From Pyrus communis (taxonomy: Eukaryota; Streptophyta; Magnoliopsida; Rosales; Rosaceae), in NCBI RefSeq assembly GCF_963583255.1, contig NC_084804.1, positions 33,644,953 through 33,708,952 of the forward strand: a stretch of DNA of 64,000 nucleotides, written 5' to 3'. Each line of letters starts with the position of its first letter. Position 1 is the first letter of the stretch. Position numbers and translations under genes: made by a program. Positions 12,400 to 24,661 of this stretch are shown here, one piece after another. Under the pieces are notes generated by a model. It was not told where the DNA came from, did not search any database, and was given only the letters and a program-made list of their open reading frames with translations.

Positions 12400-13560
12400 T
12401 TTTGGGTTAAAGCTTGGTACTATTGAATGGTTTTAATAGAGGAAAACAGGCACAACCAAAGATTCTAAGGTGTGAAATAATTGGAACAATCGCAAACAAT
12501 AGTTCAAATGGTGACTTATTCTTAAGAACAACAGTGGGCATCCTATTTATAAGATAGGTAACAATTTTCCAAGCATATGACCAGAATTGAGATTGCAGTT
12601 TAGCTGTTTGTAATAATGTAACAGTGGTTTTGATAATATGTCTATGCTTGCGTTCAGCTAACCCATTTTGTTCAAGTGTGTATGGACAAGACTTGTGATG
12701 TACAATGCTCTTGTCCATTAGAAAAAAATTGAAACCAGTGACTAATGTACTCACCCCTTCCATCGCTCTGCAAAACCTTAATTGAAGTAGAGAACTGATT
12801 AAATATGAAGGAGTATAATGCAATAAAGGTAGAGTAAAAATCAGATTTATTACCAATAGAAAAATTCAACAGTGTCTGCTATATTGATCAATAAAGATTA
12901 CATAATATTTGTAACTATCAATAAATACACAAGGTGCAAGACCCCACAAGTCACTGTGTATAGTTTCAAAAGGCTTAACAGACTTATTGACATGGGTTGG
13001 AAATGGTAGTTTGCTAAATTTACCTTCAAGGCAATTATGACATAACACAGATGATTGCAAGTTGATACTAAACACATTAGCTTTATTTAACATAAGGGAA
13101 ACACCATTGTTGGTTGGATGACCTAACCTATGATGTCAAATATGAGATTGAACAAGTTGTCCAAGAAATGCTTTTATAGGTGATTGACTTTGTGAAGTTT
13201 CAGGCTTGGCATAGGCAAGGGAATGAATAGGGTATAGTCCATTACTACACATTCATTTGTAGAGAATCCTCCATGTAGCCTTATTTTGAATCCAAAAACA
13301 AAATGCATCAAAGATAAGCCAACAGTTATTATCAAGGCAAATCCTATGCACTGATAGTAAATTTTAAGTTAACTTGGGAACATATAATACAGAATTCAAT
13401 TTGATTGGATGTGCTGGAGTATGAATGATGGAATTTCCAATATGAGATACTTGTAAACCTTCACCATTAGCAGTTTGTATAGTTTCATTGGTAGGATAAG
13501 GTGATGCCAAGGATAAATTGCTCATGTCAACAGTTATGTGATTGGTTGCTCATGAATTAA
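12400..13560 (-). pseudogene. copia protease and integrase relic
   Basis: The protease active site, normally DSGA, reads NS-stop-A at about 13540-13554 (then TNHITVDMS), so both the catalytic Asp and the Gly codon are lost. The integrase follows: an HHRLGHPT zinc-binding start, CHNCLEGK, a first core Asp region (FETIHSDLWG), a second Asp region (VLQSDGRGEYIS) and the catalytic Glu region (NGLAERKHRHI). Several frame changes separate these pieces. The relic cannot make a working polyprotein. Confidence 0.82.
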
Positions 13561-13849
13561 TTAACCAAACTTATGGAGGTGCTGATGCAGTAGCAGATTG
13601 AGGTGCAGGATTAAACACAGTGTGTAGAGCATGCATAGAAGATTGTTGTGAATGACATGCAGATTGTTGTGGTAACCCTTAATATGAAAATTGAGACTAA
13701 GAATGCTGCATGTGAAAATTTGGAGGTGCAGGAGGAAACCCATATGCCTGATGAGAAACCTGAGATTGTGATGAACTAGCAGAACCAATGTAGTTAGGCC
13801 CCTTGTCATTGTAGAAATAGAACCAAGTCCTATGATTAGTTTTACCACA

Positions 13850-14868
13850 GATCTAACAATTTTGCCTATCTGGAGGTTTTGCACCACAAAATGGAGCAGT
13901 GTGACCATCACTGTTACATAACTGGCGAGTAGGAATCAAAGTTGTAGATGAATGACCAACTTGAGTCATATGAGGATGACCAAGTATTCCAGGTGCAGGA
14001 GTAGGAAAAACATGTGCCTGATTCGAGTACATAGGTATGGGGTTGTAAAATCTTGGTCCCTGATACTTGCCCTTACCCATATTTTTATTCCCATGATAAG
14101 GTTTGTAACCTCCAGAAGCATATTGTGATTGACCATTAGTGTTACCATAAGGTTGTTGTGGTTGTGATGGACTTTTAGAATTAGAACTAGCAACCATTGT
14201 AGTCATGAAAGATGCATTAGAAGAATTCTCAACAATAACTTCCTCAGCAAGTAATTGTGCCCGAAAATCTTTCAAAGAAATCACACTTTCATGACCTCTT
14301 ATGACACATCTGAAAGTGTTGTATTCAGCAAGCATGCCATTAAGTGCTAGGATGACAATATCCTCATCTTGAAAGAACACTCCAACAGTAAACAAATAGT
14401 CTGTAGATTCTTTAATTCTATGCAGATACAAAGAAATTGAATATGACCCCTTTTTAATTGTCTATAAGTTAGATTTCATTTGAAAGATACTGGTTTTAGA
14501 GATAGTGGAAAATTGCTCCTTTAAACGAATCCAAATATCTCTCAAGCTTTGACTACCAATAACACATGACATAGCTATAGGAGATGGAGTCACAGTAATC
14601 ATATCACAAATTCATCATTCTTAGCAGAAGTATAAAAGTTAGAAGAATTGATACCACATTCACCAGTTTGAGAGATATGTTGAGATTGATAAGGGTTCGA
14701 ACCATCCACAAACCCAATGATGCCATTGCTTTCCAACAAGAGTTGCATCTAAAAGTGCCAATTGAGGTAGTTAGAGGCATCAAGCTTGACATTGACAAAG
14801 GTGGAGATCGAAGAAATAAGAGCCGTAACTAGAGATTAAAGCAGCTGAAGCTGAGATGCAGTCACCAT
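13850..14868 (-). pseudogene. copia gag relic
   Basis: The nucleocapsid/capsid polyprotein part of the copia element. It begins MVTASQLQLL and contains KLDASNYLNWHFQMQLLLE-like text (with in-frame stops) and GFVDGS, both typical of copia Gag. A CX2CX4H-type zinc knuckle (ICGKTNHRTW, first Cys next to a stop) lies near its C-terminus at about 13830-13860. A 192-codon open stretch remains (13853-14431), but the reading frame is otherwise broken. Confidence 0.8.
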
Positions 14869-15132
14869 TGCTCAATCAAGATTGCAGATTCTTGAAACAG
14901 AAGTCCAATTTCAGTGAGAGATTATCACAAACACTTGATGTGCAAAAATCACATACAAATTGAAGAAGAATCGATCAAAGTGAACGATCGACAACCAAAC
15001 CCTAGAAAAACTCAGAAAAGGCAGAAGTTTGAGTTTGATCAGAGAATCTGAAGACAAAGAAGTCAAATTTGACAGAGGCGGAAGCAAGAAGGATCGAAGA
15101 TCACGCGTCAACAAGAAAGGCAAGTGATACCA

Positions 15133-15377
15133 TGTTAATTTTCAGGAATCGAAGAACATATACTCTATAATATGTTTATTGAAAGCAAGAACTAGAGAGA
15201 GAAAATAGAAAGAAGAATGAGAGGGAAAGGATTTCTGAATATATTGATTTTTTAACATGTAAGTAATACAACAATATGTCTTATATAGATAGTTACAAAG
15301 CTATTAATCTAACTAACTAAATCCCTAAGATTTTGACAAGTGTCACATTCATAGACCATTGAACACATACTTTAACA
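15133..15377 (-). repeat. copia 5' LTR
   Basis: This 245-bp LTR starts the element. It is followed on the - strand by TGGTATCACTTG at 15121-15132, complementary to the 3' end of initiator tRNA-Met, the usual primer for plant copia elements. Confidence 0.9.
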
Positions 15378-15382
15378 ATAAT

Positions 15383-16235
15383 GATGGTGGTAATAATATA
15401 TGAGATTTGAGATACATAAGCATACATAACTTCTAACTTTATAATTCGAAGATGAAAACATATTAAACCAGTAAAAATAACGTTTATCTTGTTTGCAACA
15501 TATGTACATGATCCCATAAACAATAATAGTCTAATGATAGTCTTATACATAGTTAAACTCGGAATGATAAAGAAATGTGAATGAATATTTCGGCAAAAGT
15601 TTAATAGTGCAATGAAAAATTTCCCATTACATAAAAGTTTTAATATTTATTAGTTTAGACACTTAGTATTACGGTCTAACCGTAATCCTCTTCAATTTAT
15701 AAGCACGAGCATCTTCAAAGTAGATGTCAAAAATACTAAGTGGACTGTTTTGACAAAAACAAAGTGGTTTTCTGGTTCCAAAAGAGATGCCAAAATCCTA
15801 CATGGATTGATATTCTCCACTTTGCTGTCAAATTTGAAGGCAACGTCAAATTTGTTTTTTTGTTTTATAATAATGTTTGGTCCACGCATTTTTTCTATTT
15901 ATTTTTCGTCACTTATTGATGAGTTTATTCTTAAACTCTGACCTATTTGATTTTATAAATAACCAAAAAAATATTTTAATTTGACATCTCAGTAAGAATA
16001 GGAGACTTTACAAAATGTTATTTCGTCACATTAACTATAAAAATACATTTTAATTTTACAAGTCCATTGGAGATGGTTTAAGAGATCTTGAGTTCGACTC
16101 TCATTGATGACGAGTTTGATACCATACATTATGTGACTCATTGTGTGGCCAAGCATATCTCTACCCCTTAGTTTAATATATCAAATAAATGTGAAAATGA
16201 ACATGTGCATGTGTAATATATTAAACGCAAATTTA
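15383..16235. other. intergenic, with a possible MITE at about 15705-16080
   Basis: No gene. The segment 15705-16080 has weak inverted ends (GAGCATCTTCAAAG on the left; ACCATCTCCAATGG read from the right), resembling common plant MITE termini. No TSD was confirmed. Confidence 0.4.
16070..16185 (+). repeat. SINE-like dispersed repeat (partial)
   Basis: It contains a decayed B-box-like segment (CTTGAGTTCGACTCTC) followed by the family's GAGTTTGATACCATA and CATTGTGTGGCCAAGC text, as in the copies at 22945-23100 and 53430-53530. The 5' part is missing. Confidence 0.4.
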
Positions 16236-16240
16236 CTAAC

Positions 16241-16737
16241 TGTTGAATAAAGCAAAAAGTCTCACATAAGCCATCTTGCAAAACAAATTACAACTTATAT
16301 CAAATGATTCCATTTCTAATTGCATCGAGGCCTTTTGCATAGAAATCTCACATATTGATTGCACAAATGATTAAATGAGGACAATATCGATGTTATAAGT
16401 AATGGACAGTGACCTGTCTCACTGAAACTTTAACTTGGTATTAGAGTGAGTTTTTAGATCTGGGCCCCAATTATTGGCATCATTTACAAACATGACCAAT
16501 GTAGCTCCACGTACGTCTGGCCAACTGCAAAGTGGTCCGATGTGAAGGGGCGTGTTGAATAAAGTAAAAAGTCCACATCGGTCATCTTATAAAAAAAATC
16601 ATAATATATACCAAATGATTCCACTTCCAGTTGCATCAAGGCTTTTTGCATAAAAACCGCGCACTGTTGATTAATTATACGGATGATTAAATGAGGATAA
16701 TATTGATACTATTAGTGTCTTATTTGAAACTTTATCT
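16241..16737 (+). mobile_element. TRIM (miniature LTR retrotransposon)
   Basis: Two direct repeats act as LTRs: 16241-16435 (195 bp) and 16553-16737 (185 bp), both beginning TGTTGAATAAAG and ending AACTTTAACT or AACTTTATCT. A primer-binding site TGGTATTAGAG follows the first at 16436, and a purine tract GAAGGGG precedes the second at 16544-16550. The internal region is only 117 bp and non-coding. A perfect 5-bp TSD CTAAC lies at 16236-16240 and 16738-16742. The size and structure fit a terminal-repeat retrotransposon in miniature, which must be mobilised by another element's proteins. Confidence 0.85.
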
Positions 16738-16742
16738 CTAAC

Positions 16743-18960
16743 TAGAGTCTTATTATCTTAATTACGTATCCTCCAGAGATGTTACCATCCTCAGTGCTCT
16801 AGCTGCACAAAACCTTCTAACCATTTCTCTAATTTCATTTTTACAGCTTCAAAATGGCAAATTTTATTCGCATAGAATCAAGCTAACCTCGATGCCCAAC
16901 CTAAATAAGCTATGGCTATGGGGGTTATGTATCTATGGTGGCGATTCAAAACATTTAATATGTAATGTGATTGGTTGGGTGACTTTGGTCCCACTTGGCT
17001 TGCATAATGTCTCTGTCTACTCATTTTATTTCTTCTCAATAATTGAGTCTTTTTTAATTTATTCGCATGAATCACAAATAATTGAGTTACTGAGTTGATA
17101 CTCCCCTCTATCTCTCAATACATCTGTCTAAAGTATTTATCTATCGTTATTTTAACAGATGAAATTGGAGGATTGGAACTTTGAATTTTTTTTAACATTG
17201 AAAAAACAATAATAATTCAATAGATTAACCATGCACACCTAAAGTCTTGGTTTTGAGTTTCCATGTCTCTACTATTGCTTCTATTAAAATAAAAATACAA
17301 TAAATCGAGAATGGGTTAATTATCGAAATCGGTTATGAATCCTTACCGGTCAGCTAAACATATGTCCTTTTCATATATAAAATCTTGGATGATTGGAAGC
17401 ACGCAAAAGTCATTTAATTAACGTCACAAAGTGTACGTATGATTACTTTGAAGCCATTTAATACCAAGTTGATGAACTTTAAAACCTGAGAAGGAAAACC
17501 TGCATGTTAAATGCTATTGCTACCCGGTTATTTCTTTCGATTTTTCTTTACTAAAAAAAAAAGATATTTACAAAGGTTTAATATTGCAATGTGTAACAAC
17601 AAAACTACGTCACTACAACATAACTAGTCCCAACTAAGTATCGATATCATCTTAGACAATGTTGTCCTCATAAATCATGTGTGTCTCACATAAGTTACTT
17701 TGGTCAATAATATATGCTCAAAAATTTATAATAATTATAAAAAAAAAGGCAAAATCTGTCCAAAAAAGGCGACATTTTGGTGTAGGTCGCAACCTAACCC
17801 AAAAGGTCAATACTTTCTCTCATAAATGTATACACATTTTATTAACTTGCAATGGCTTTATTTCAACACTTCGAATTTATGACATTATCAAGAAAATTTA
17901 AAAAAATTATGACCATTAATTTTTGGGTGACTTATTATATACAGGAGGAAATAAAAGCGTGTCAATGGCCGACTACCGCATGGCCCAGTTGCCCACGTGG
18001 CCTCGCGAGCACCAAAGCTTCTCCTAAAGTTGTTGATTAAATTTCATAACCAAGGGCAAATTGGGCATTACAAGTCAATTGATAAAAAAATCTGAATTAT
18101 TACAGAGACAATCTCACGGAATTGATTAGGTCATTTCCCTTATAGAATAGTGCCTGCAAATTAGTTAAAAGGTCAATGGGTGCGATGTTTGATGGGTGAG
18201 GGGCAATTCAGTCATTGCAGCTACGTGTGCGCCCAACGACCACTGAATTCCAAAGCCGAACCCCCCGAGAGGGCAAGACAATAAGCAAAGCTGACCTACA
18301 AATGGGCCAACCTATTATCCTCTCATCGCTATCTGCAGCTGTTGCCACTCCTACTGATAAATGTATGATCAATTCAAATATATATTATATATAATATTAA
18401 ACAATTTAATTAGAGCAGCTTGTTCTGTTTTTTTTAATTTAGGTACAATAACGATTGTTTAAAAAGTCAAAAATATTATTATCTTTCATCACACATGATG
18501 ACATGTTACGGTGTTAAAATATATATTCAAATTATATTAAATTAAATTTGTATATATTTGGATACTATTACATAACATGTAAATATATATACAAATACAT
18601 ACACAAGAAACTTGGGATACAATCTAAAAATATTTTTGTATTTTTTTAATTGCATTTAAGCTTAATGATAAACTATATTATTACTTGAATGTATATTTCG
18701 AATTAATAATTTGAGTGATACATTTTTGTATTTTTTTAATATAGCGTAGGTTATACCTTGCTGGCACTCGTATAATTACTAAGAACATGTGTGAAGGGAA
18801 CCAAATGAGTCTGTGATGGACATTTTTAACCAACAACAACCAAAAAAATAACTGAAGATTCCATAGCTTATGTGTACAATTAAAGTTTGATAATTTTTAA
18901 TTAATAAAAGGAATGGATTATTGAGATTGACAGGCAAAACCCACCACAATAAGTTAATTA
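16743..18960. other. intergenic, upstream of the GT-2-like gene
   Basis: No gene is recognised. It is AT-rich, and a GC-richer patch at about 17945-18300 may include distal promoter sequence of the downstream gene. Short open frames here have no protein-like pattern. Confidence 0.5.
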
Positions 18961-18982
18961 ATTCCAAAAAATGAAACTTAGA

Positions 18983-18989
18983 TATATAA
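18983..18989 (+). promoter_or_regulatory. candidate TATA box of the GT-2-like gene
   Basis: TATATAA lies 79 bp before the ATG at 19068, leaving a short pyrimidine-rich leader (CACCTCTCTCTTG). The position is reasonable for a plant core promoter, but no transcript data support it. Confidence 0.4.
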
Positions 18990-19067
18990 TCCCACCTTCA
19001 TAAAACCCAAGAGAGAATTTCACCTCTCTCTTGTCACATATTTCTCAGCTCTAACTGCGCTAAGTAT

Positions 19068-21501
19068 ATGCCTGCGGTTCCTGCGGCTGTGCCTGACAAC
19101 TCATCAACTATGTTCCCATCTGGCGGGAGCTCCGGTGTCGAAGCGGCCGACACGGCAGAAGTGGTTCCTGAAGGAAGTCATGAATCCGAAACGACAAACG
19201 TGTTGTCAAATTCAGTTCAAGAGGAAAACAAGGGTGACCGGAATTTATCTGGAGGAAACCGGTGGCCTCGACAAGAAACGGTGGCGCTTCTGAAGATACG
19301 GTCTCAAATGGATGACGCTTTTCGTGACTCTAGTCTCAAAGCTCCATTGTGGGAAGATGTTTCAAGGTGAACTTTTCATCTTTTTGACCGAAAAAGTACC
19401 AGCTAGCTAGTTATAGTGTACATGTTTAACCTTAATTATGCATCTGAGATCGATCATCGCTCCTTTTCTTTTATTTTAGTGTTGTTTTGTTCTTTCTTTT
19501 ATTATTGGTTTTTGGGTTGAAAGCGAGGCCAGAGGGTTCGAGCTTTGTCCTTAGAGTCGAAGTAAATGCCTTAATCGCTAAAGCTACAAGGTTCAACAAA
19601 TTTTGAACACCTTTGATCCATAAAAATTCATACGTACTTTTGCAGGCAATCTGGGTATAGCTAGTTTGTTTATTAGTTTTCGGCTTGCAAGGTCGTTTTG
19701 TTGATTTTTAAGAATTCAATTTCATATTTTGCAATTGTAATTTGTTTTCGTTCCCTCTAATTTATTTATTTGTTATTAATTGATAAAAAGAAAGAATGAT
19801 CCATATTAAGACATGGGTTGTCATGGTTTTTTTCATGATGCTAAAGTAATTTAAAAATAGAAGGGTAGCAGTAGCATGCAAGGTGGAGATGAAAACAGAT
19901 TTTGTTGTTTGATTAAGGAATCTTGGTGTTCTTGTTATTTTAAATAATGTGTCCATATTTTGTAAATATTCTTTATTTATTTTTTTCCCAAGTTACTGAG
20001 TTTACGAGATGATCATAAAAATATAAAATTAGAGTTCATGAGCTTTTTTCTATCTAATTTTTATTTATCCTCTCTCTGTAGAAAGCTAGGTGAGCTTGGT
20101 TATTACCGAAGCGCTAAGAAATGCAAGGAGAAATTCGAGAACGTGTATAAGTACCACAGGAGAACCAAACAAGGCCGATCTGGAAAACAAGAAGGAAAAA
20201 CCTATCGATTTTTCGATGAACTTGAAGCTTTCGCTCATCAAAATCATCATCACCCATCAACAATACAACCAAAACCTCAAGTAGTACTGTGGCCAACCAT
20301 GAACAACAGCCATCCAAACAACCCTAGTCTTGTAGTTCCTCATGTCACGATTACTACTCTTCCTCTTTCTTCAACACCAAGCATCCAGACCCCAACCAAT
20401 GGCTTTCTTCCAAATGGTCCTCAAATTTCACCACCACACATTACAATATCACCTCTCAATCTCTCTCATCAGAATCTTAATGGGTTCAAGCCAAACTTGG
20501 CAGCAAACAATCTTTTTTCGAGTTCTACTTCCTCGACTGCGTCGGACGAAGAGTTTCAAGTTCAGCCGCGCAACAAGAGAAAAAGGAAGTGGAAGTACTT
20601 CTTCAGAAGGCTGACCAAGGACGTGCTGGAGAAGCAAGAAAAGCTGCAGGAGAAATTCTTGGAAGCAATAGCGAAATGCGAGCACCAACGAATGGCGAGA
20701 GAAGAAGCTTGGAGGATGGAAGAGATGGCGAGGATGAGTAAAGAACATGAAATTTTAGCCCAAGAAAGATCGTTAGCAGCAGCAAAAGATGCCGCGGTTA
20801 TTGAATTCTTGCACAAGGTTTCGGGACAACAAAATTTGACGAATATGCAAGCACTTGAGGCACCATCATCCCAGCCTCAGCCAATGTCAGTACTAATGCC
20901 ACCACCGCTTCCAGCTCCGGTGGCAGTGACTAGAAGTAGTAATTTTGAGGTTCCGAAACTGAATAAGGGTGAAAGTCCATTTCCCGCAGGGTCCACAAGA
21001 TGGCCAAGAGTTGAAGTTGAAGCTTTGATAAACTTGAGGACATGTCTTGACGTGAAGTACCAAGAATCCGGGCCTAAAGGATCTCTTTGGGAGGAGATAT
21101 CGGTGGGGATGAAGCGGCTCGGATACAATAGGAGTGCAAAGAGGTGCAAAGAGAAGTGGGAGAACATCAACAAGTACTACAAGAAGGTGAAGGAGAGCAG
21201 CAAAACACGCTCTGAGGATTCAAAAACATGTCCATATTTTCACCTGCTGGACATCTTGCACAGTAAAAAGAACAATAAGAATGATGCTAGTTATGTGGAG
21301 AAGCCCATTGCTGAAACAATGCGGCCGTTGATCAAGGTCCAGCCAGACCAGCCGGTGATTGAAGATATTGAAAGGGAAAACGGGGATCGAAATGGAGACG
21401 ACGAAGATGGAGAGAGTACAGAGGAAGAAGATCGGAGTGATGACCAGATGGAGATGGTAACCAACGACAAAGATTCATCAATGGACATGGTGGATTCATG
21501 A
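19068..21501 (+). CDS. GT-2: GT-2-like trihelix transcription factor (2 exons)
   Basis: The spliced coding sequence joins 19068-19366 and 20082-21501 (572 aa); intron AG|GT...TAG| of 715 bp, phase 2, inside the first trihelix. The product should be a nuclear transcription factor binding GT elements in light-regulated or stress-regulated promoters. Domains: N-terminal trihelix about 64-150 (GGNRWPRQET, CKEKFENVYKYHRR, TYRFFDELEAF); basic patch KRKRK at 265-269, a likely nuclear signal; a charged coiled coil about 279-335; C-terminal trihelix about 405-495 (TRWPRVEVEALINLR, CKEKWENINKYYKKVKE, CPYFHLLD); acidic tail about 531-553. LFSSSTSSTASDEE before the basic patch resembles Arabidopsis GT-2 rather than DF1. 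The ATG at 19068 was chosen because it follows the candidate promoter; an in-frame ATG at codon 15 is an alternative. It is paired with the DF1-like gene at 45848-48522. No disrupting change was seen. Confidence 0.93.
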
Positions 21502-21775
21502 TACGAGTGAGATAGAATAACTAAGTTTCTTTGTTATAATTTTCAGATCCAGTTGACGTAAAACGTCAATCCCAAAAACTGTCCCAACACGTGACAAAAA
21601 AAAAAAAAAACAAAAAAAGGGATACTGTATTATTTTTCTTCAGGTCTGAACTGATCTCAGTCCAGTAATTAATCATCAAGTGGGTTTGCACCAAAAGAAT
21701 GATCCTCTCTGTCTAAGTGGATTAAGGTTGAAAATTTCGAAAGCATGCACCTATCTAGTCGCATGCTACTGCTAC

Positions 21776-21945
21776 GAGAAATTTTTCATTGCAACGGGAA
21801 CACAAGTAGTGCACTACGTGTTTTAATAGAAGTGGTGAAAAAATTTATTTTTCAAGTTATTAACTTTTTAGCACACATATTCCACTATTTGTATAGTGAC
21901 ACGTAATGTATCACATAGTATACCGATCACACTGAAAAATCTCTT
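21776..21945. mobile_element. probable MITE, copy 1 of a pair
   Basis: About 170 bp with imperfect inverted ends (GAGAAATTTTTCA on the left, GAGATTTTTCA read from the right). The internal segment GTGGTGAAAAAATTTATTTT and the following AAGTTATTAAC are shared with 52345-52505, showing a dispersed family. No TSD was identified. Confidence 0.55.
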
Positions 21946-22023
21946 GCATGTTACAATACATAAGGTCCTAAAATAATGGACTGTAACTTTAGTGGGGATT
22001 TTATTTTTACTTTTCTTACAAGA

Positions 22024-22155
22024 GGGTGGAAATTTGTGTCAAGTCACACAATGAGATTCAAAATTAGGTATTAAATTTTTTATTTATAAGAGTCGAATAT
22101 AAGACCTTCATTTACAAGTAGAAAGAATATCACTAAACAGTAATATTAATGTTGG
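22024..22155 (-). repeat. SINE-like dispersed repeat
   Basis: On the - strand it shows TACTGTTTAGTGATATTCTT, CTTGTAAATGAAGGTCTTAT and TTCGACTCTTATAA, then TTGAATCTCATTGTGTGAC. This is the same arrangement as 44480-44605. Confidence 0.5.
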
Positions 22156-22944
22156 TTTTATTTTATTAGTGGGATTAGATGGTTCTCTATGCATTATTTA
22201 CCTGTAGCTAATTTACATGATATAATATCCAGATTAAAAGAAGAATCTATATACATATAACTATTGTATTTATTTTTATGTATTTTTGTGTTAATAGGGG
22301 ATGGAGATTCCTCAACCTCATGGTACATAAACTAAAGAAAGCAAAGAAAGTTGTATTTTTCCTTGTGTGTTCATGTAAAAGGGGGGGAATTAGTGGAAGT
22401 GTTATTTTCCATTTGAAACTTGGAATCAACAAACTCCACGATCAGACTAAAATACTTGTCCAAATAGCTTCGCTTTGCCACTAAGTACGTACTAAGCATT
22501 TTTTTATCTGAGGGTTTTGATTGGCACTGCAGAAATTAAAAATTTTGTTACTCGCTTGGCTATATAGTGGACACAACATATGAGCTAAAAACGAAGAGGA
22601 CAGAGAAGTAAGTCCTTTCCACTTTGCAGAAGGTGGCTTCTTACAGCATGCCAACATCAGGTAATCCCATTCCATTTGAAGACCCTACCACCATATTGAA
22701 GGAATCTTCAAAGTTACATAAAAATTGTTTAGATTATCAATTGTATGTATCCACATCTTTTGACTTTCCCACTTAACCTTTTCCTTGATTTATACATTCA
22801 ACCTACTCATCGTTCAACTTGAAGACGATTCTTCTTAATTAACAAGGGGTGGTAATCAAGAAACAAAAAATAAAGTATTCAACAAATGTTAGGGTTGAAA
22901 CATATAATATAATATCTCAAGAAAACTTTCATTCATTGGATATT

Positions 22945-23100
22945 GATCACTTAATACTACAGTTTAATAGTATTTCTCTTCTTTTCTAAGTGAAAAGTTT
23001 TGAGTTTGACTCTCTAAGTGCGAGTTTAATACTAAACTATTATGATTGACACATTGTGTATCTAAGCTCACCTCCCACCTCTTAGTGTAATATCATTGTA
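22945..23100 (+). repeat. SINE-like dispersed repeat
   Basis: On the + strand: AATACTACAGTTTAATAGTA, TCTAAGTGAAAAGTTTTGAG, TTTGACTCTCTAAGTGCGAG, then ATTGACACATTGTGTATCTA. It is a copy of the 44480-44605 family in the opposite orientation to the neighbour at 22024. Confidence 0.5.
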
Positions 23101-23260
23101 TTTACAAAATTTTCGTTCATTGAAGCAAAACAAACTTTCATTCTTTGCAGCGAAATGTGAAAATAAAATTGTATTAAAACGCACAGATTAGTCTATTTTC
23201 CCCTTTCAAGAAAACTAATTACATGCGCGTCGTACTAATAATTAGGTTCAGTTCCAAAAA

Positions 23261-23295
<35 letters not shown>

Positions 23296-24206
23296 AATTT
23301 TGGTCTTCATCCACTGGCGGGCGCTTGCCAATTGAGAAGGACAATAACTTAGCTAGCCATTCATTGTTGTATATGAATCTTTAATTATCAACCTCACATA
23401 CAAATTACCTTAAAAGAAGCATGATAATTTTTTTTCGTTCTTGTTACATTTTTTTTTTTTTTTGTCTTTAATGTTGTTTATTGTTATAAAATAGAGGTTG
23501 ACATCGGAAACTTCAAAAGATAAATTACAGCTGGTTCTACTCCTAATTATACTGAAATATTTTGTAATAAACTTAACTTACTAGACTACGTAGGTAGTTA
23601 AATTGGGACAATATTGATTTGGTTAGTAAGTAATTAACGACTCGTTTGGATGTGCTACTCTAGGAAACACTTTTACTCACTAGCATTTTTTGTTTGTAGC
23701 ACTTTTGTGTAGCGCTTTTATGAGAAAGCATTTTGTTGTTTGGCATGCAACCACTAAGTGTTTTTTGTATTGTGTAGAAGCGTTTTTTTATATTAAATAG
23801 AGTGTTTGGTTATCAAATAAAAAAGCGCTTTTCCTTAATAATTCTCAATAATTTTTTCATAAGTATTTTTTGTATATAATTAGCATACAACTTGAGTAAA
23901 GTGTTGATGAAAATTCAATTAAAGAAATAATGATCATTAACAAAATGATACATACTTATTGAGAATATATGTTTGTTTCTTAAAAAAAAAAAAAGAACAC
24001 ATTATAGTTTCATGACAATTAAATGTGAAATAAGTATTAACTAGATATAAGAAGATTAGCAATTCTTTCTCATTCAACATCTAACTCTCGCCTATGAGTA
24101 AAATTTTCATCAACAATGTCTTCATCTCTATGATCTTCCTCATGTCCAGGTGGAAGTAGCTCATCATCATCATCATAAGGTTGGAACTCTTGATCTATCA
24201 TGGAAT

Positions 24207-24661
24207 TGTCACATCCCAACCCGGGCCCCCACCACATCCCAGGCTTGACTCCACCGTAGCACGATATTGCCCATTTTGGGTCCCGCCCACGCCCTGACAG
24301 TTTTGTTTACGGGAACTCACACGAGAACTTCCCAGTGGGTCACCCATCATGGGATTGCTCTTGCGCCCTACTCGCTTAACTTCGGAGTTCCAATGGAACC
24401 CGAAACCAGTAAGCTCTCAAAATGCCTCGTGCTAGGTAGAGATGGGAATATACATATAAGGCTTATAGGATCAACTCCCCTGGGCGATGTGGGATGTCAC
24501 AATCCACCCCCCTTAGGGGCCCGACGTCCTCGTCAGCACTTTTCCGGCTAGGGATTGGCTCTAATACCAAATTGTCACATCCCGGTCCGGGCCCCCACCA
24601 CATCCCAGGCTCAACTCCACCGTAGCATGATATTGTCCGTTTTGGGCCCCGACCATGCCCC
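24207..24661 (-). mobile_element. Cassandra-type TRIM with 5S-rRNA-like LTR, 5'-truncated
   Basis: The 3' LTR is complete at 24207-24501 (295 bp), with inverted ends TGTGACATCCC and GGGATGTGACA. Reading on the - strand, a purine tract TAAGGGGGG precedes it and the internal region is only 71 bp (24502-24572). The primer-binding site TGGTATTAGAGCC lies directly after the remaining 89 bp of the 5' LTR (24573-24661). The LTR carries a 5S-rRNA-like stretch, the hallmark of Cassandra. It sits in the Harbinger transposase pseudogene. The truncated 5' LTR abuts a 22-bp inverted repeat. Confidence 0.85.
24318..24440 (-). repeat. 5S-rRNA-like region of the Cassandra LTR
   Basis: On the - strand: GGAACTCCGAAGTTAAGCGA, then GATGGGTGACCCACTGGGAA and TTCTCGTGTG. 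These match the 3' two thirds of plant 5S rRNA, including the A-box-like AGTTAAGCG and C-box-like GATGGGTGACC promoter parts. It is part of a retrotransposon, not a ribosomal gene. Confidence 0.8.

Larger units (their letters stand above)
10031..15377 (-). mobile_element. complete but decayed Ty1/copia LTR retrotransposon
   Basis: A 5.35-kb element read on the - strand. Two 245-bp LTRs (10031-10275 and 15133-15377) both run TGTTAAT...TTTAACA or CTAACA. They differ at roughly 21-22 positions by eye, about 91% identity, which points to an insertion several million years old. A primer-binding site TGGTATCA follows the 5' LTR, and a purine tract (GAGGGAGGA) precedes the 3' LTR. The domain order gag, protease, integrase, reverse transcriptase, RNase H is that of Ty1/copia. 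Many stops and frameshifts make it non-autonomous. Flanks ACCAT and ATAAT match at only 3 of 5 positions, so the TSD has decayed. Confidence 0.93.
21502..23634. other. 3' flank of the GT-2-like gene and intergenic sequence
   Basis: No gene. It contains a MITE (21776-21945), two SINE-like repeats in opposite orientations (22024-22155 and 22945-23100) and a poly-A tract at about 23263-23293. Candidate polyadenylation signals are not clear. Confidence 0.5.

Noticed and set aside
24318..24440. 5S rRNA gene
   Set aside because: The match is partial and lies inside an LTR with a primer site and purine tract next to it; this is the Cassandra retrotransposon arrangement.
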